Assembly: GCA_016721115.1 (NCBI GenBank)
Contig: JADKIW010000001.1
Span: 4,925,942 to 4,989,941 of the forward strand
Origin: Candidatus Defluviilinea proxima
GTDB taxonomy: Bacteria > Chloroflexota > Anaerolineae > Anaerolineales > Villigracilaceae
Length of the DNA stretch: 64,000 nt
Direction of reading: 5' to 3'
Numbering within the stretch: the stretch's first letter is position 1; each line of letters opens with the position of its first letter. The notes under the pieces were generated by a model. The model saw only the letters and a program-made list of their open reading frames with translations. It searched no databases and had not been told where the DNA came from. Position numbers and translations under genes: made by a program. This document shows positions 1-8,058 of this stretch, one piece after another.

Positions 1-1
1 C

Positions 2-133
2 CCTGCATTGGAAAATCTGGAACAAATAATAGCTTCGGCAGGTACTATAAGCAGTGCACTATGGTCACCCGACGGTAAATCCATTGCATTTGTCAGCGAT
101 TCGGACATTTACATTGTTGACACCACAAAGTAA
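2..133 (+). CDS. C-terminal fragment of a beta-propeller (TolB/WD40-like) protein
   Basis: An open frame enters from the left edge and ends at TAA 131-133. The 43 visible residues contain WSPDGKSIAFVSDSD, the blade signature of TolB/WD40-like PD40 propellers, and end with IYIVDTTK. Such repeats occur in TolB, protein kinases and secreted propeller proteins. The N-terminus lies outside the window, so the full architecture and function cannot be given. The stop is 2 bp from the stop of the convergent CoA-transferase gene. Confidence 0.6.
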   Translation, partial: PALENLEQIIASAGTISSALWSPDGKSIAFVSDSDIYIVDTTK

Positions 134-135
134 AT

Positions 136-1272
136 CTACCCAAACAACTCCCTCAACACATCCTCCGTATGCTCCCCCAACCTCGGTGGCGGGGATTTAT
201 ACTCAACAGGCGTATCGCTGAATTTGAGTGGCGAGCCAACGAGGGACAAATCTCCAATGGTGGGATGCTCCATGTGGACAAGCATCTCCCTCGTCTCTAC
301 TTGCGGCGTGGAGAAGGCTTGCTCAAGGTTATTGATCGCTCCACAAGGGAATTCGTCTCTGATCAGGGAAAGCCATTCGTTCACAGTCTTTGTTGCAAAT
401 ATAGGTTTGAGGAGAAGAATCAACTCGTCTCTGTTTTGTACGCGGGCAGAGTTTGTCGCAAAGCGGGCATCACTTACCAATTCATCTTTACCAATCACAT
501 CACACATCTTCGCAAACTGTTTGTCATTTCCTACTGCGATGACAAACCAACCGTCACTGGCTTGAAAACTCTGATATGGGACAATGTTCGCGTGTGCGTT
601 ACCATATCGCTTGGGCAGGTTGCCTGAGATCAGATAATTGCTTGCGACATTGGCAAGCATACTCAATTGCGAATCGAACAAGGAAATGTCGAGGTGTTGT
701 CCTTTGCCAGTTTGGGTTCGTACCTGTAACGCGGCGAGGATGGCAATGACCGCGTTCTGCCCGGCGAACAAATCCGCTACCGCCACGCCGACTTTCATCG
801 GTTCGCCATCGGGTTCGCCGGTGATGCTCATTAGTCCGCCCATGGCTTGGATCATGAAGTCGTAACCGGGCTTGTCGCGCAACGGTCCCGTTTGCCCGAA
901 GCCGCTGATCGAGCAATAGATGAGATTCGGATTGAGAGCAGAAGCAGACTCAAAGTCCAGAGAGAAGCGGGCGAGGGAGCCAGGACGAAAGTTCTCGACC
1001 AGAACGTCGCTTTGGGCGATGAGTCGGCTCAAGATGTCGCGTCCCTCCGCCGTTTTGAAATCCACAACAATACTGCGCTTATTGCGATTGACGCACAGGT
1101 AATACGCGCTCTCCCCCTCCGCAAACGGCGGCCCCCACGCACGCGTTTCATCACCATCGGGCGATTCAACTTTTATAACATCGGCACCAAGATCGCCGAG
1201 AACCATCGTACAATAGGGGCCAGCGAGCACGCGACTGAGATCAAGCACACGAATTCCATGTAACGATTGCAT
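136..1272 (-). CDS. CaiB/BaiF family (class III) CoA-transferase
   Basis: The 378-residue protein is full length for class III CoA-transferases, cytosolic enzymes that move CoA between carboxylic acids. It opens with GIRVLDLSRVLAGPYCTM and continues with LGDLGADVIKVE, both typical of the family. Asp138 in GYDFMIQAMGG matches the catalytic aspartate of formyl-CoA transferase. The start ATG has a strong AAGGAG site 5 nt upstream. The substrate (formyl-, carnitinyl-, succinyl- or other acyl-CoA) cannot be told from sequence alone. Only 10 bp separates its start codon from that of the divergent FMN-barrel gene. Confidence 0.9.
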   Translation of the reverse strand: MQSLHGIRVLDLSRVLAGPYCTMVLGDLGADVIKVESPDGDETRAWGPPFAEGESAYYLCVNRNKRSIVVDFKTAEGRDILSRLIAQSDVLVENFRPGSLARFSLDFESASALNPNLIYCSISGFGQTGPLRDKPGYDFMIQAMGGLMSITGEPDGEPMKVGVAVADLFAGQNAVIAILAALQVRTQTGKGQHLDISLFDSQLSMLANVASNYLISGNLPKRYGNAHANIVPYQSFQASDGWFVIAVGNDKQFAKMCDVIGKDELVSDARFATNSARVQNRDELILLLKPIFATKTVNEWLSLIRDEFPCGAINNLEQAFSTPQVETREMLVHMEHPTIGDLSLVGSPLKFSDTPVEYKSPPPRLGEHTEDVLRELFG

Positions 1273-1282
1273 AGTTCTCCTT

Positions 1283-2029
1283 ATGAAACGTGACCTTTAT
1301 TTTAGCAAACCAATTATGAACGCGGCGGGATCTTTGGGATTCACGCCCGACTTCCGAACGTTGGGAGACTTCGTGACGAACCCGTTCTCCCTGCGCCCGC
1401 GCCTGCCTACGTCCCAACCAGCCGTGATCGAATACCCAGGCGGATTCCTGCTACACACGGGTTTGCCGAATCCTGGATTGAAAGCGGGCTTGAAAAAATA
1501 TGCCGCCAAATGGACTCGTTCTGATTTGCCTGTCATCGTCCATCTCATGGCTGACCGCCCCGAAGAGACTCAGAACATGGTGCGCATGTTGGAGGAGATT
1601 GAGAACGTGATGGCGGTGGAACTCGGCTTCGCTCCCCTGCTGGCAGATGACATTTTGATGCTCACGCTTGAAATGTGTTTGGGTGAGATACCGTTGATCT
1701 TTTCATTGCCTGTTGAGCAAGTGTTGAGTTTGGGTCCGCGCTTGGTACAGGATGGAGCACAAGCGATCAGCATTGCCGCACCAAGAGGTGCATTGATGAC
1801 GGATCACTTGGTCACAGGCAGAATCGCTGGACCATCTTTGTTTCCCCAAGCATTGGACACAGTCAACAATGCTGTCAAACTTGGCATCCCCATCATCGGC
1901 TCAGGCGGCGTGTGGACAAAAGAAAACGCCGACGCGATGCTCTCGGTCGGCGCATTGGCGGTGCAGGTGGATGCTGCGTTATGGAATCCCGCTTTTAGCT
2001 TTGATTCTCCTTCGGCTGAAACAAAGTGA
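1283..2029 (+). CDS. FMN-binding TIM-barrel protein, dihydroorotate dehydrogenase-like
   Basis: The 248 residues begin KPIMNAAGSLGF, like the N-terminal strand of class I dihydroorotate dehydrogenases, and end with IPIIGSGGVWTKENADAML, a phosphate/FMN-binding barrel end seen in PyrD and nitronate monooxygenase families. It is shorter than PyrD (about 300), and I do not see the catalytic Cys/Ser loop with certainty, so real pyrD activity is doubtful. No ribosome-binding site precedes ATG 1283, because the upstream bases are the antisense of the CoA-transferase SD, so a leaderless message is possible. The 3' end overlaps the convergent VOC gene by 35 bp. Confidence 0.6.
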   Translation: MKRDLYFSKPIMNAAGSLGFTPDFRTLGDFVTNPFSLRPRLPTSQPAVIEYPGGFLLHTGLPNPGLKAGLKKYAAKWTRSDLPVIVHLMADRPEETQNMVRMLEEIENVMAVELGFAPLLADDILMLTLEMCLGEIPLIFSLPVEQVLSLGPRLVQDGAQAISIAAPRGALMTDHLVTGRIAGPSLFPQALDTVNNAVKLGIPIIGSGGVWTKENADAMLSVGALAVQVDAALWNPAFSFDSPSAETK

Positions 2030-2414
2030 TCTGCATTCCATCGGGGTCTTGAAGGCGGACATTGTAGTCGCCCCAGGGAGTCATGACGGGAGGATGCACA
2101 AGCGTGGCGCCATTTGCGATTAAACGTTCCATTGCGGATTGCAGATCAGGCACTTGAAGCGCAAAACGGATTTGTCCACTGACTCGCTTTTCCACTTCCA
2201 ACTGGTCAATGAGTTCAGCCTGCGGTTCATCGAAAATCTCAAGCGTGGCATTACCCATATCCAGAACCAGCGCCTGACCATCGCCATTGTTCCAGATCGC
2301 GGCAGGCTCGATCCCCAATCCATCACAATAGAATTTCACCAATCGCTGGTAATCGCTGGTCGTAACGGCAACACGCAATTCAACGACAGGCTGATTTGAG
2401 TTTTGGGTAGACAT
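1995..2414 (-). CDS. VOC superfamily (glyoxalase/dioxygenase-like) protein
   Basis: The protein has 139 residues from ATG 2414, chosen because AAGGATGGAG lies just upstream and the longer frame runs into the preceding gene. It shows the paired beta-alpha-beta-beta-beta pattern of vicinal oxygen chelate proteins: VELRVAVTTSDYQRLVKFY, then LVLDMGNATLEIFDEP, and IRFALQVPDLQSAMERL followed by RLQDPDGMQITLFQP. Such proteins bind a metal and act as glyoxalases, dioxygenases or antibiotic-binding proteins; the substrate is not predictable. It sits 20 bp downstream of the deazaflavin-type gene, probably in the same transcript. Confidence 0.85.
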   Translation of the reverse strand: MSTQNSNQPVVELRVAVTTSDYQRLVKFYCDGLGIEPAAIWNNGDGQALVLDMGNATLEIFDEPQAELIDQLEVEKRVSGQIRFALQVPDLQSAMERLIANGATLVHPPVMTPWGDYNVRLQDPDGMQITLFQPKENQS

Positions 2415-2434
2415 GGCTCCATCCTTTTTAAAGA

Positions 2435-2938
2435 CTATTCCTTTGGCTCCAACAACATCACGGGGATGTGACGATGTGATGCAAATTTTTTGTATCGTTC
2501 GTACCCCGCATAAATTGAAACAGCTAACTGCCAATATTTTTCGTACTCGGCTCCGTCAACTTCTCGTGCCGCGTACACTAGCGTCTTACCTTTATATTCG
2601 ACCTCACACTCAGGATGCGCCTTAAGATTGTAATACCAGCCGGGATTATGCTCACGCCCAAAGCTGGATGCGATCAAAATGATCTTCTTACCATCCATGC
2701 TTGCGATCAAGGGCATGGTTCGCTTTTGTCCCGATTTTGCGCCGGTGGTTGTGATCTGAATGATCGGCCAGCCTGCAAGTTCAGCAAATGTGTATTTCCC
2801 GCCCGTCAACTTGAGAAGAAAGAAATCCATTCGATGCATTCTTGTAGAAAAGAAAGCGTTCACCGGGCGGATCGAAACGATCTGGTGAAGCAGTTTCTGC
2901 AAGATATTCGGCTTGCCTCGTCTCATTTCTCCAGCCAT
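2435..2938 (-). CDS. Deazaflavin (F420)-dependent nitroreductase-like protein
   Basis: The 167 residues match the Ddn/FDOR-A split beta-barrel family. The core TTGAKSGQKRTMPLIASMDG and the following FGREHNPGWYYNLKAHPECEV are the most characteristic blocks. These proteins bind F420, FMN or a related cofactor and reduce quinones or nitro-compounds; which cofactor this one uses is unknown, and no F420 biosynthesis gene is in the window. The start overlaps the 3' end of dtd by 16 bp, which suggests translational coupling in a trpS-dtd-ddn-VOC run of minus-strand genes. Confidence 0.85.
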   Translation of the reverse strand: MAGEMRRGKPNILQKLLHQIVSIRPVNAFFSTRMHRMDFFLLKLTGGKYTFAELAGWPIIQITTTGAKSGQKRTMPLIASMDGKKIILIASSFGREHNPGWYYNLKAHPECEVEYKGKTLVYAAREVDGAEYEKYWQLAVSIYAGYERYKKFASHRHIPVMLLEPKE

Positions 2939-3360
2939 ATCGTCACCGGCCCATCGTTATGGATTTCCACTTCCATATGTGCACCAAATTTCCCCGTCTG
3001 TGTTGGGACGCCATGCCCGCGCAGGAGTTCAACAAATCGATTTACCAATGGTTCAGCAACCTCGGGCAATGCGGCATCAGTGAAAGAGGGACGGCGTCCC
3101 TTGCGGGCATCGGCATAAAGAGTGAATTGCGAAACGACAATCGCTTCGCCTTTCACATCCAACACGGACAGATTCGTTTTGCCTTGCTCATCTTCAAAGA
3201 TACGCAGGTTAGCAGTCTTCTCCGCAAGAAACGTCACCTGCTCTTCCCCGTCACCGTGACCGATACCCAATAGAATCAACAGACCCTTTCCGATACTGGA
3301 AATGGTCTGCTTTTCTACTGTTACACTGGCTTTGGAAACTCGTTGGATTAAGACACGCAT
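2923..3360 (-). CDS. dtd: D-aminoacyl-tRNA deacylase
   Basis: Dtd hydrolyses D-amino acids from mischarged tRNA in the cytosol and recycles them. From ATG 3360 the protein has 145 residues, the usual family length, beginning MRVLIQRVSKASVTVE. The diagnostic SQFTLYAD block and the cross-subunit GP motif in NDGPVTIWLEK are intact. A longer frame starting at 3405 would run into a dispersed repeat and is unlikely. It overlaps the downstream deazaflavin gene. Confidence 0.95.
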   Translation of the reverse strand: MRVLIQRVSKASVTVEKQTISSIGKGLLILLGIGHGDGEEQVTFLAEKTANLRIFEDEQGKTNLSVLDVKGEAIVVSQFTLYADARKGRRPSFTDAALPEVAEPLVNRFVELLRGHGVPTQTGKFGAHMEVEIHNDGPVTIWLEK

Positions 3361-3366
3361 TCTTTC

Positions 3367-3446
3367 ACCACAAAGGACACAAAGGTCACGAAGGAATTTT
3401 TGCAAAGGGCTTACACTCTTTGTGTCCGTCGTGTCCTTTGTGGTTA
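3367..3446. repeat. Dispersed inverted repeat of the CACAAAGGACACAAAGG type
   Basis: The left arm (CCACAAAGGACACAAAGG) and right arm (TGTCCTTTGTGG region at 3433-3444) form an imperfect hairpin between trpS and dtd. Related sequence occurs near 27249-27325 and 55568-55596. It lies in the gap directly upstream of dtd and could also act as an intercistronic RNA hairpin. Confidence 0.6.
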
Positions 3447-3453
3447 ATGGTTT

Positions 3454-4440
3454 TTACGGCAACTGCATCGCTTCGCGCACTTCAACCATTGTCTGTTGTG
3501 CAATGACGCGGGCGCGTTTGCCGCCGTCGTTCAAAATATCGTTCACATAATCAGGCTTGGACGCGAGTTCAGAACGTTTGGCGCGGAACGGTTCAAGATT
3601 CTTGTTCAGGTTCGCAGCGAAACGTTTCTTACAATCCACGCATCCGATGCCAGCCACGCGGCATTCCTTGTTGATCATGTCCACTTCTTCAGCGGGTGAA
3701 AAGATCTTATGCATCGAGAAGACGTTACAAATATCGGGGTTACCGGGGTCTGTGCGTCTCAAGCGCGCGGGGTCGGTAACCATATCCTTGACGCGGGCGG
3801 CAGTCTCTTCTGCGGTTGATGCGAGTTCGATATGATTGTTCAAACTCTTGCCCATCTTGGCTTTACCGTCAATACCAAGAACCTTCTTGATCTCCGTATG
3901 TTTGACTTGCGGTTCGATCAAAGCCTTGGTGTTATAGCGATAATTGAAGGAACGTACGATCTCACGCGTAAACTCCAAATGAGGGGCCTGATCGATACCC
4001 ACAGGAACAACGTCAGTTTTATATAAAACAATATCGGCTGCCATCAACACGGGATACCCAACAAGACCATAGTTAACATTCTCTGGATGTTGAGCAACCT
4101 TCTCTTTGAAGGTAGGCAGATCGGTCAATTTACCTAGTGATGTGACCATCGAAAGATACGTATGCAACTCCATCACTTCAGGAACGTGTGACTGGATGAA
4201 GAGAATCGTTTCTTCAGGGCGAATCCCTGCCGCCAGCCAGTCAATCGCCATCTCGAAAGTATTTTGTTTTAAATCCTGCGTTGTCTCAACCGTTGTCAAC
4301 GCATGGACATCTACAATACAGTACACACAATCATAGTCCGCTTGCAAAGCAACATAATTCGAGATCGCGCCCAGATAGTTCCCCAAATGCTGACGACCTG
4401 TCGGTCGAGCCCCTGAAAATACACGTCCTTTTTTAGCCAT
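3454..4440 (-). CDS. trpS: Tryptophanyl-tRNA synthetase
   Basis: The 328 residues match the usual bacterial TrpRS length. This class Ic synthetase charges tRNA-Trp. The HIGH-type motif appears as PTGRQHLGNY near residues 13-22 and the KMSKS-type loop as KMGKS near residue 195. FIQSHVPEVMELHTYLS and LVGYPVLMAADIVLYK are conserved Rossmann-core blocks. MAKKGRVFSGARPTG is a natural N-terminus. It is the first gene of the small minus-strand run with dtd. Confidence 0.96.
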   Translation of the reverse strand: MAKKGRVFSGARPTGRQHLGNYLGAISNYVALQADYDCVYCIVDVHALTTVETTQDLKQNTFEMAIDWLAAGIRPEETILFIQSHVPEVMELHTYLSMVTSLGKLTDLPTFKEKVAQHPENVNYGLVGYPVLMAADIVLYKTDVVPVGIDQAPHLEFTREIVRSFNYRYNTKALIEPQVKHTEIKKVLGIDGKAKMGKSLNNHIELASTAEETAARVKDMVTDPARLRRTDPGNPDICNVFSMHKIFSPAEEVDMINKECRVAGIGCVDCKKRFAANLNKNLEPFRAKRSELASKPDYVNDILNDGGKRARVIAQQTMVEVREAMQLP

Positions 4441-4460
4441 TCATAACCTCTTAGATTTTT

Positions 4461-4543
4461 GTCATTGCGAGGAGGGCATTAGCCCGACGAAGCAATCTCT
4501 AATATAAATAAGGAATTACCTCTCCCTATCGCTCGCAATAACG
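4461..4543. repeat. Dispersed repeat of the GTCATTGCGAGGAGGGC family
   Basis: The block begins GTCATTGCGAGGAGGGC, includes CCCGACGAAGCAATCTC and ends GCTCGCAATAACG, so its ends are inverted. Related copies lie at 40751-40849 and 59538-59630. It fills the gap between the SelW-like gene and trpS. Confidence 0.7.
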
Positions 4544-4548
4544 GAATA

Positions 4549-4791
4549 TTATTCTCCAACGATCTTCCTCACCAAGCCCAACACTTCCCCAGACTCAGCG
4601 TGTCTTTTCAACTGCGACTTCGAAAAGATCAAATCTCCATTCACAGTCACTTCAAAACGTCCACCATCCGATGGCACAAGCGTGATCGTCTCAATCACAT
4701 GCTCATAGTTCTTCAACAACTCATCCATCAGGCTCACGGCCCGACCGGTGTAATGTCAGACCGCGCAGTAAACGATCTCGATTTTCAGCAT
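4549..4791 (-). CDS. SelW/SelT/Rdx-family protein, probable selenoprotein (in-frame TGA at codon 12)
   Basis: ATG 4791 has a good GGAGG site 5-6 nt upstream and opens an 80-codon frame. The first 11 codons read MLKIEIVYCAV, codon 12 is TGA (4758-4756), and the rest continues HYTGRAVSLMDELL to a TAG/TAA-type end at 4549. This matches the Rdx family N-terminus, where selenoprotein W has a CxxU redox motif after a beta strand (here C9-A-V-U12), followed by the FEVTVNGDLIFSK strand. A conventional caller would start at a downstream GTG and lose the redox motif. A GU-looped hairpin follows the TGA. Sec insertion is inferred; no sel genes are in the window. Confidence 0.85.
4727..4745 (-). promoter_or_regulatory. 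Candidate bacterial SECIS hairpin of the SelW-like gene
   Basis: Downstream of the TGA the mRNA can form a 7-bp stem, GUCGGGC with GCCUGAU (two G-U pairs), closed by the loop CGUGA. The loop GU lies 19-20 nt after the UGA; in E. coli fdhF the corresponding GU is at 20-21. No free-energy calculation was made. Confidence 0.6.
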
Positions 4792-4821
4792 AATGCCTCC
4801 GAAGTTTCGAGATTATAACCG

Positions 4822-4854
4822 AGACCTCCGAGTTCTTAAAGAACTCGGAGGTCT
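4822..4854. repeat. 33-nt palindrome overlapping the transporter ATPase stop codon
   Basis: Arms of 16 nt (AGACCTCCGAGTTCTT and its complement) flank one central base. The palindrome overlaps the stop codon of the ABC ATPase gene and lacks a T-run on either side, so it is not a classic terminator. Similar palindromes occur at 38963-38995 and 56779-56811. Confidence 0.75.
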
Positions 4855-5599
4855 ATACTAACTCTTCTAAAAACGCCCGCACGGTCTCATCTGCAGGATA
4901 CTCCTTGATCTCTCGTACCGTCCCGACCTGCCGCAACATCCCGTCCACGACCACTGCAATACGATGGCTTAACTTCGCCGCCTCATTCAAATTATGCGTG
5001 ACAAAGACTGCCGTGCGATGATCCTCCGCCAATATTGCGATCAGATCATCCTGTAGCTTTGCGCGCGTGGGCGGATCAAGCGCCGCAAACGGCTCATCGA
5101 GCAACAATAGTTCAGGTTCCAGTACAAAAGCTCTCGCGAGACTGACTCTCTGCGCCTCTCCCCCTGACAGTTGGCTGGCTCTGCGTTGCGAAAGCGACTC
5201 TATCCCCATAGCCTTGATCCACCTACCCACCCGCTCTTGAATCTCTTCTTTCGAGACACCCCGAAACCTCAACCCCAACGCAACATTCTGCTCCACAGAC
5301 ATATCCATCAACAATGGAGCCTGAAACACAAACGATATTTTCCTTCTATATTCTAGGTCGTTCCAGTGTGTGACAGACTTACCATCAAATTGAATATCAC
5401 CTCGCGTAGGCTTAAGTAAATGAGCCAATGCCAGCAAAAGGGTACTCTTCCCCGCACCGTTCGGGCCAACAACGGTCAGTGTTTCGCCGCGTTGAATCGA
5501 AAGCTGATTTACATCAAGAACCATACGCCCATTGCGTTGGATCTGAAGGTTCTCAATTTCGATGAAACTATTCATCATTCCGCCTTCACTCTTCATCAT
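4853..5599 (-). CDS. Molybdate/tungstate ABC transporter ATP-binding protein
   Basis: The 248-residue nucleotide-binding subunit has Walker A GPNGAGKST, signature LSGGEAQRVSLARA, Walker B LLLLDEPFAALD and switch His in FVTHNLNEAA. It energises import at the cytosolic face of the membrane. It directly follows the TupB-type permease: the stop and the ATGATG start overlap (TAATG). A second start, MMNSFIEIENL, 7 codons in, has GAAGGCGG upstream and is an alternative. No C-terminal TOBE/Mop domain is present, so it resembles TupC more than ModC. It is the only ATPase in a block with two permease genes. Confidence 0.9.
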   Translation of the reverse strand: MMKSEGGMMNSFIEIENLQIQRNGRMVLDVNQLSIQRGETLTVVGPNGAGKSTLLLALAHLLKPTRGDIQFDGKSVTHWNDLEYRRKISFVFQAPLLMDMSVEQNVALGLRFRGVSKEEIQERVGRWIKAMGIESLSQRRASQLSGGEAQRVSLARAFVLEPELLLLDEPFAALDPPTRAKLQDDLIAILAEDHRTAVFVTHNLNEAAKLSHRIAVVVDGMLRQVGTVREIKEYPADETVRAFLEELV

Positions 5600-6252
5600 T
5601 ATTTTCTCTGCCCCCGCTGTTGGATCAAGGTCAGCGCAAGATTGATGAGGTATGTTATGACCAATAACAAAGCGCTTAACGCTAAGGCTTTATCGAACTC
5701 ACCTTTACCTGTCTCAAGGACAATCGCAGTAGTCAAAACACGCGTCTGCCCACGGATGTTACCTCCCACCATCATAGAAGCACCGACCTCGGAAATCACA
5801 GAACCGAAACCTGCCATCAACGCAGCCAACAGTGGAAGTCGAGCTTCCCGCCACAGGTACCAGACCATTTGTCCGCGTGAGGCGCCGAGGCCAAGTAACT
5901 GTTGTTGTAAACGTGGATCCAAAGCTTCGAGCGCAGCGGCAGTCAATCCAGTGACAACCGGTGCAGAGATAACCGTCTGCGCGATAATGATCGCCCAAGG
6001 GGTATAGATCAAACGCAAATCCCCCAACGGACCGCTTCGCCAAAGCATCATCGCCACCACGAGCCCGACCACTACGGGAGGCAAAGCCATGCCAGTATTG
6101 ATGATGCTCAATATCAAAGAACGCCCACGAAAGTTACCGAGCGCCAACCAAGTGCCAAATGGCAAACCGATCAACAAGCTGATGCCTGTCGCAATCGCTG
6201 AGACTTGTAATGAGAGTGAGGTGATTTGCCAGACTTCAGGGTCGAAGAGCAT
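5599..6252 (-). CDS. tupB: Tungstate ABC transporter permease (TupB type)
   Basis: The 217-residue integral membrane subunit contains the TupB-typical block TGMALPPVVVGLVVAMML, then TPWAIIIAQTVISAPVV and GFGSVISEVGASMMVGGN, which covers the EAA-loop that docks the ATPase. It has about five membrane segments. ATG 6252 was chosen because AAGGA lies 7 nt upstream; an in-frame TTG at 6285 is the longer alternative. It is followed without gap by the ATPase gene and preceded by modB. Confidence 0.88.
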   Translation of the reverse strand: MLFDPEVWQITSLSLQVSAIATGISLLIGLPFGTWLALGNFRGRSLILSIINTGMALPPVVVGLVVAMMLWRSGPLGDLRLIYTPWAIIIAQTVISAPVVTGLTAAALEALDPRLQQQLLGLGASRGQMVWYLWREARLPLLAALMAGFGSVISEVGASMMVGGNIRGQTRVLTTAIVLETGKGEFDKALALSALLLVITYLINLALTLIQQRGQRK

Positions 6253-6318
6253 GGTTGTCCTTGAATACTGCTTCTGATTATACAAGGCAAGAGTATCAAG
6301 GCATGGTTGAATATGACG

Positions 6319-7137
6319 TTAATCCTGGTCGCGTTTTTCCAATCGTTTAGTAAGCAGGAGTAGGGAAACTGAAACGAGTATCAAGACTACGGATAACGCC
6401 AAAGCCGTTTCAAGGTTACGTTCAAAACCGAGATAAATCGCCATGGGCATTGTTTGTGTAACCCCTTCCAAATTCCCAGCGAATAGGATCGTTGCCCCAA
6501 ACTCCCCCAACGCCCGAGTCCAGGTAAGGATCGCACCGCTAAGCAATGCTCGTCCTGCCAAAGGGAACATGACTTCGTAAAACAATTGCCATTGATTCGC
6601 CCCCTCCACATGTGCGGCTTCTTCGAGTTGCTTTTCGATTTCCGAGAAGCCCACGCGGGCAGACCTCACATATAGTGGTGCCGCCACAAAAATCTGCGCG
6701 AGGACAACCGCTGTCGTAGTAAAAGGAAGGCTAATCCCCAAAACGCTTAATGCCGAACCAAATAGCCCTCTGCGCCCGAACGCAATCAATAAAGCCAACC
6801 CCGCAACAGATGGCGGTAGAACAATCGGCAGATCGATGAACAATTCAAGCCACAATTTAAATCTAAATTTCGAACGTGCCAATGTGTACGCAAAAGGCGT
6901 ACCGAGTATGATCGTGATAACGGTTGTGATCGAGCTTGTCATCAAGCTCAAACGCAGAGCCTTGAAAGCCTGTTCTGAAAATGCATTCGAAAAAAAGTTC
7001 TCGTCGAATGAACGCACAAAAACAGCAACCAAGGGAAGGACAAATAGCGCTAGTAATATGAAACTTGGAATAATGAACAGCCAGCTTAAATGACCGTCAT
7101 GAAGGGATCTGCTGAAAAGATGTTTGAGTCTGCTCAT
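6319..7137 (-). CDS. modB: Molybdate ABC transporter permease
   Basis: The 272 residues have about six membrane segments and the ModB signatures DLPIVLPPSVAGLALL and WTRALGEFGATILFAGN (EAA loop). ModB forms the membrane channel for molybdate released by ModA. It lies between modA and the TupB permease on one strand. A stem-loop with a T-run ends about 7 nt before its start codon, and no clear ribosome-binding site is visible outside that structure, so its expression may be limited relative to modA. Confidence 0.92.
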   Translation of the reverse strand: MSRLKHLFSRSLHDGHLSWLFIIPSFILLALFVLPLVAVFVRSFDENFFSNAFSEQAFKALRLSLMTSSITTVITIILGTPFAYTLARSKFRFKLWLELFIDLPIVLPPSVAGLALLIAFGRRGLFGSALSVLGISLPFTTTAVVLAQIFVAAPLYVRSARVGFSEIEKQLEEAAHVEGANQWQLFYEVMFPLAGRALLSGAILTWTRALGEFGATILFAGNLEGVTQTMPMAIYLGFERNLETALALSVVLILVSVSLLLLTKRLEKRDQD

Positions 7138-7143
7138 ACGATT

Positions 7144-7175
7144 AAAAAGTCGCGGGAGGTTTGCTCCCGCGACTT
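7144..7175 (-). terminator. Intercistronic terminator/attenuator between modA and modB
   Basis: A perfect 12-bp stem (AAGTCGCGGGAG with CTCCCGCGACTT, 5-nt loop) is followed on the minus strand by TTTTT. Its position after modA and immediately before modB suggests partial termination, giving more binding protein than permease. Confidence 0.8.
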
Positions 7176-7191
7176 ATCTTTCTAGATACGT

Positions 7192-8058
7192 CTATCGAGC
7201 GGGGGCAAATCCCCATTTTTGCAGAACAGCCTGGCCATCAGGTGAAAGGACATATTCGATGAAGGCTGTCGCAAGATCCGTGTTGGTAGATTTCATCAAG
7301 GGAGCGATGGGATATTTAGCAACCACATTCAACTCTGCAGGGATTTCAATGGGCTTCAACTCAGGGGCTGCGACTGCATCCGAAGTATACACGATGCCCG
7401 CATCCACTTCTCCGAGCTGGACTTTGGCGACCACTTGCTTGACATTATCTTCATTCGAAACAACATTCGCCAACACCTTATCCTTGAAATCGCTTCCGAA
7501 CTGACCATTCATTGCATCCAGTGATTGACGCGCGTACTTGCCGACAGGTACTTCCTCTGCCGCCAAAACGAGTTTGATGCCCGGCTTGGCAAGGTCTTCG
7601 AGTTGCTCTAACGCGGCAGGATTATCTGCTGGCAGAATGACTACGAGTTTATTGTTGAGGAAAATTTGCGATGCATCCTGAGCAACAAATGTGCTTGTGA
7701 TCAAATTCTCCATTTCTGTTTTGTTGGCAGAAGCAAAAACATCCGCAGGCGCACCTTCCTCGATCTGGGTACGCAAGGCCTGTGAACCTGCAAAGTTAAA
7801 GGTCACAGTCACGCCGGGATTGGCGACTTCGAAATTTTTGCCAATCTCCGTGAACGCACTGGTAAGGGATGCGGCGGCGAAAACTGTCAGGGTACGTGAT
7901 TCAGGCGTCACCGTAGAAGGAATCGCAGTTGGTGCGAGGGACAGAGCCTCAGTTGCAGGAGGCTGTGTCAGAACCGCAGTCGGCGTGGCGGCTGGTGCAC
8001 ATCCTGCTATAAACACAGCAAATACAAATAATAGGGATAGTAAACGTTTCATCTTCAT
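7192..8058 (-). CDS. modA: Molybdate-binding lipoprotein ModA
   Basis: The 288-residue extracytoplasmic solute-binding protein has a lipoprotein signal (lipobox FIAGC, Cys20), a Thr/Pro-rich linker and the ModA fold: LTVFAAASLTSAFTEIGK, TFNFAGSQALRTQIEEGAPADVF, and GIVYTSDAVA near the C-terminus. The Ser/Thr oxyanion contacts of ModA (AAASL, FAGSQ) are visible. Its start overlaps the end of the padR-type gene by 4 bp, so regulator and binding protein are co-translated. It binds molybdate and probably also tungstate. Confidence 0.93.
   Translation of the reverse strand: MKMKRLLSLLFVFAVFIAGCAPAATPTAVLTQPPATEALSLAPTAIPSTVTPESRTLTVFAAASLTSAFTEIGKNFEVANPGVTVTFNFAGSQALRTQIEEGAPADVFASANKTEMENLITSTFVAQDASQIFLNNKLVVILPADNPAALEQLEDLAKPGIKLVLAAEEVPVGKYARQSLDAMNGQFGSDFKDKVLANVVSNEDNVKQVVAKVQLGEVDAGIVYTSDAVAAPELKPIEIPAELNVVAKYPIAPLMKSTNTDLATAFIEYVLSPDGQAVLQKWGFAPAR

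Noticed and set aside
4822..4854. Terminator at the end of the transporter ATPase gene.
   Set aside because: The palindrome has no T-run on the minus-strand side and belongs to a dispersed family, so it is listed as a repeat.
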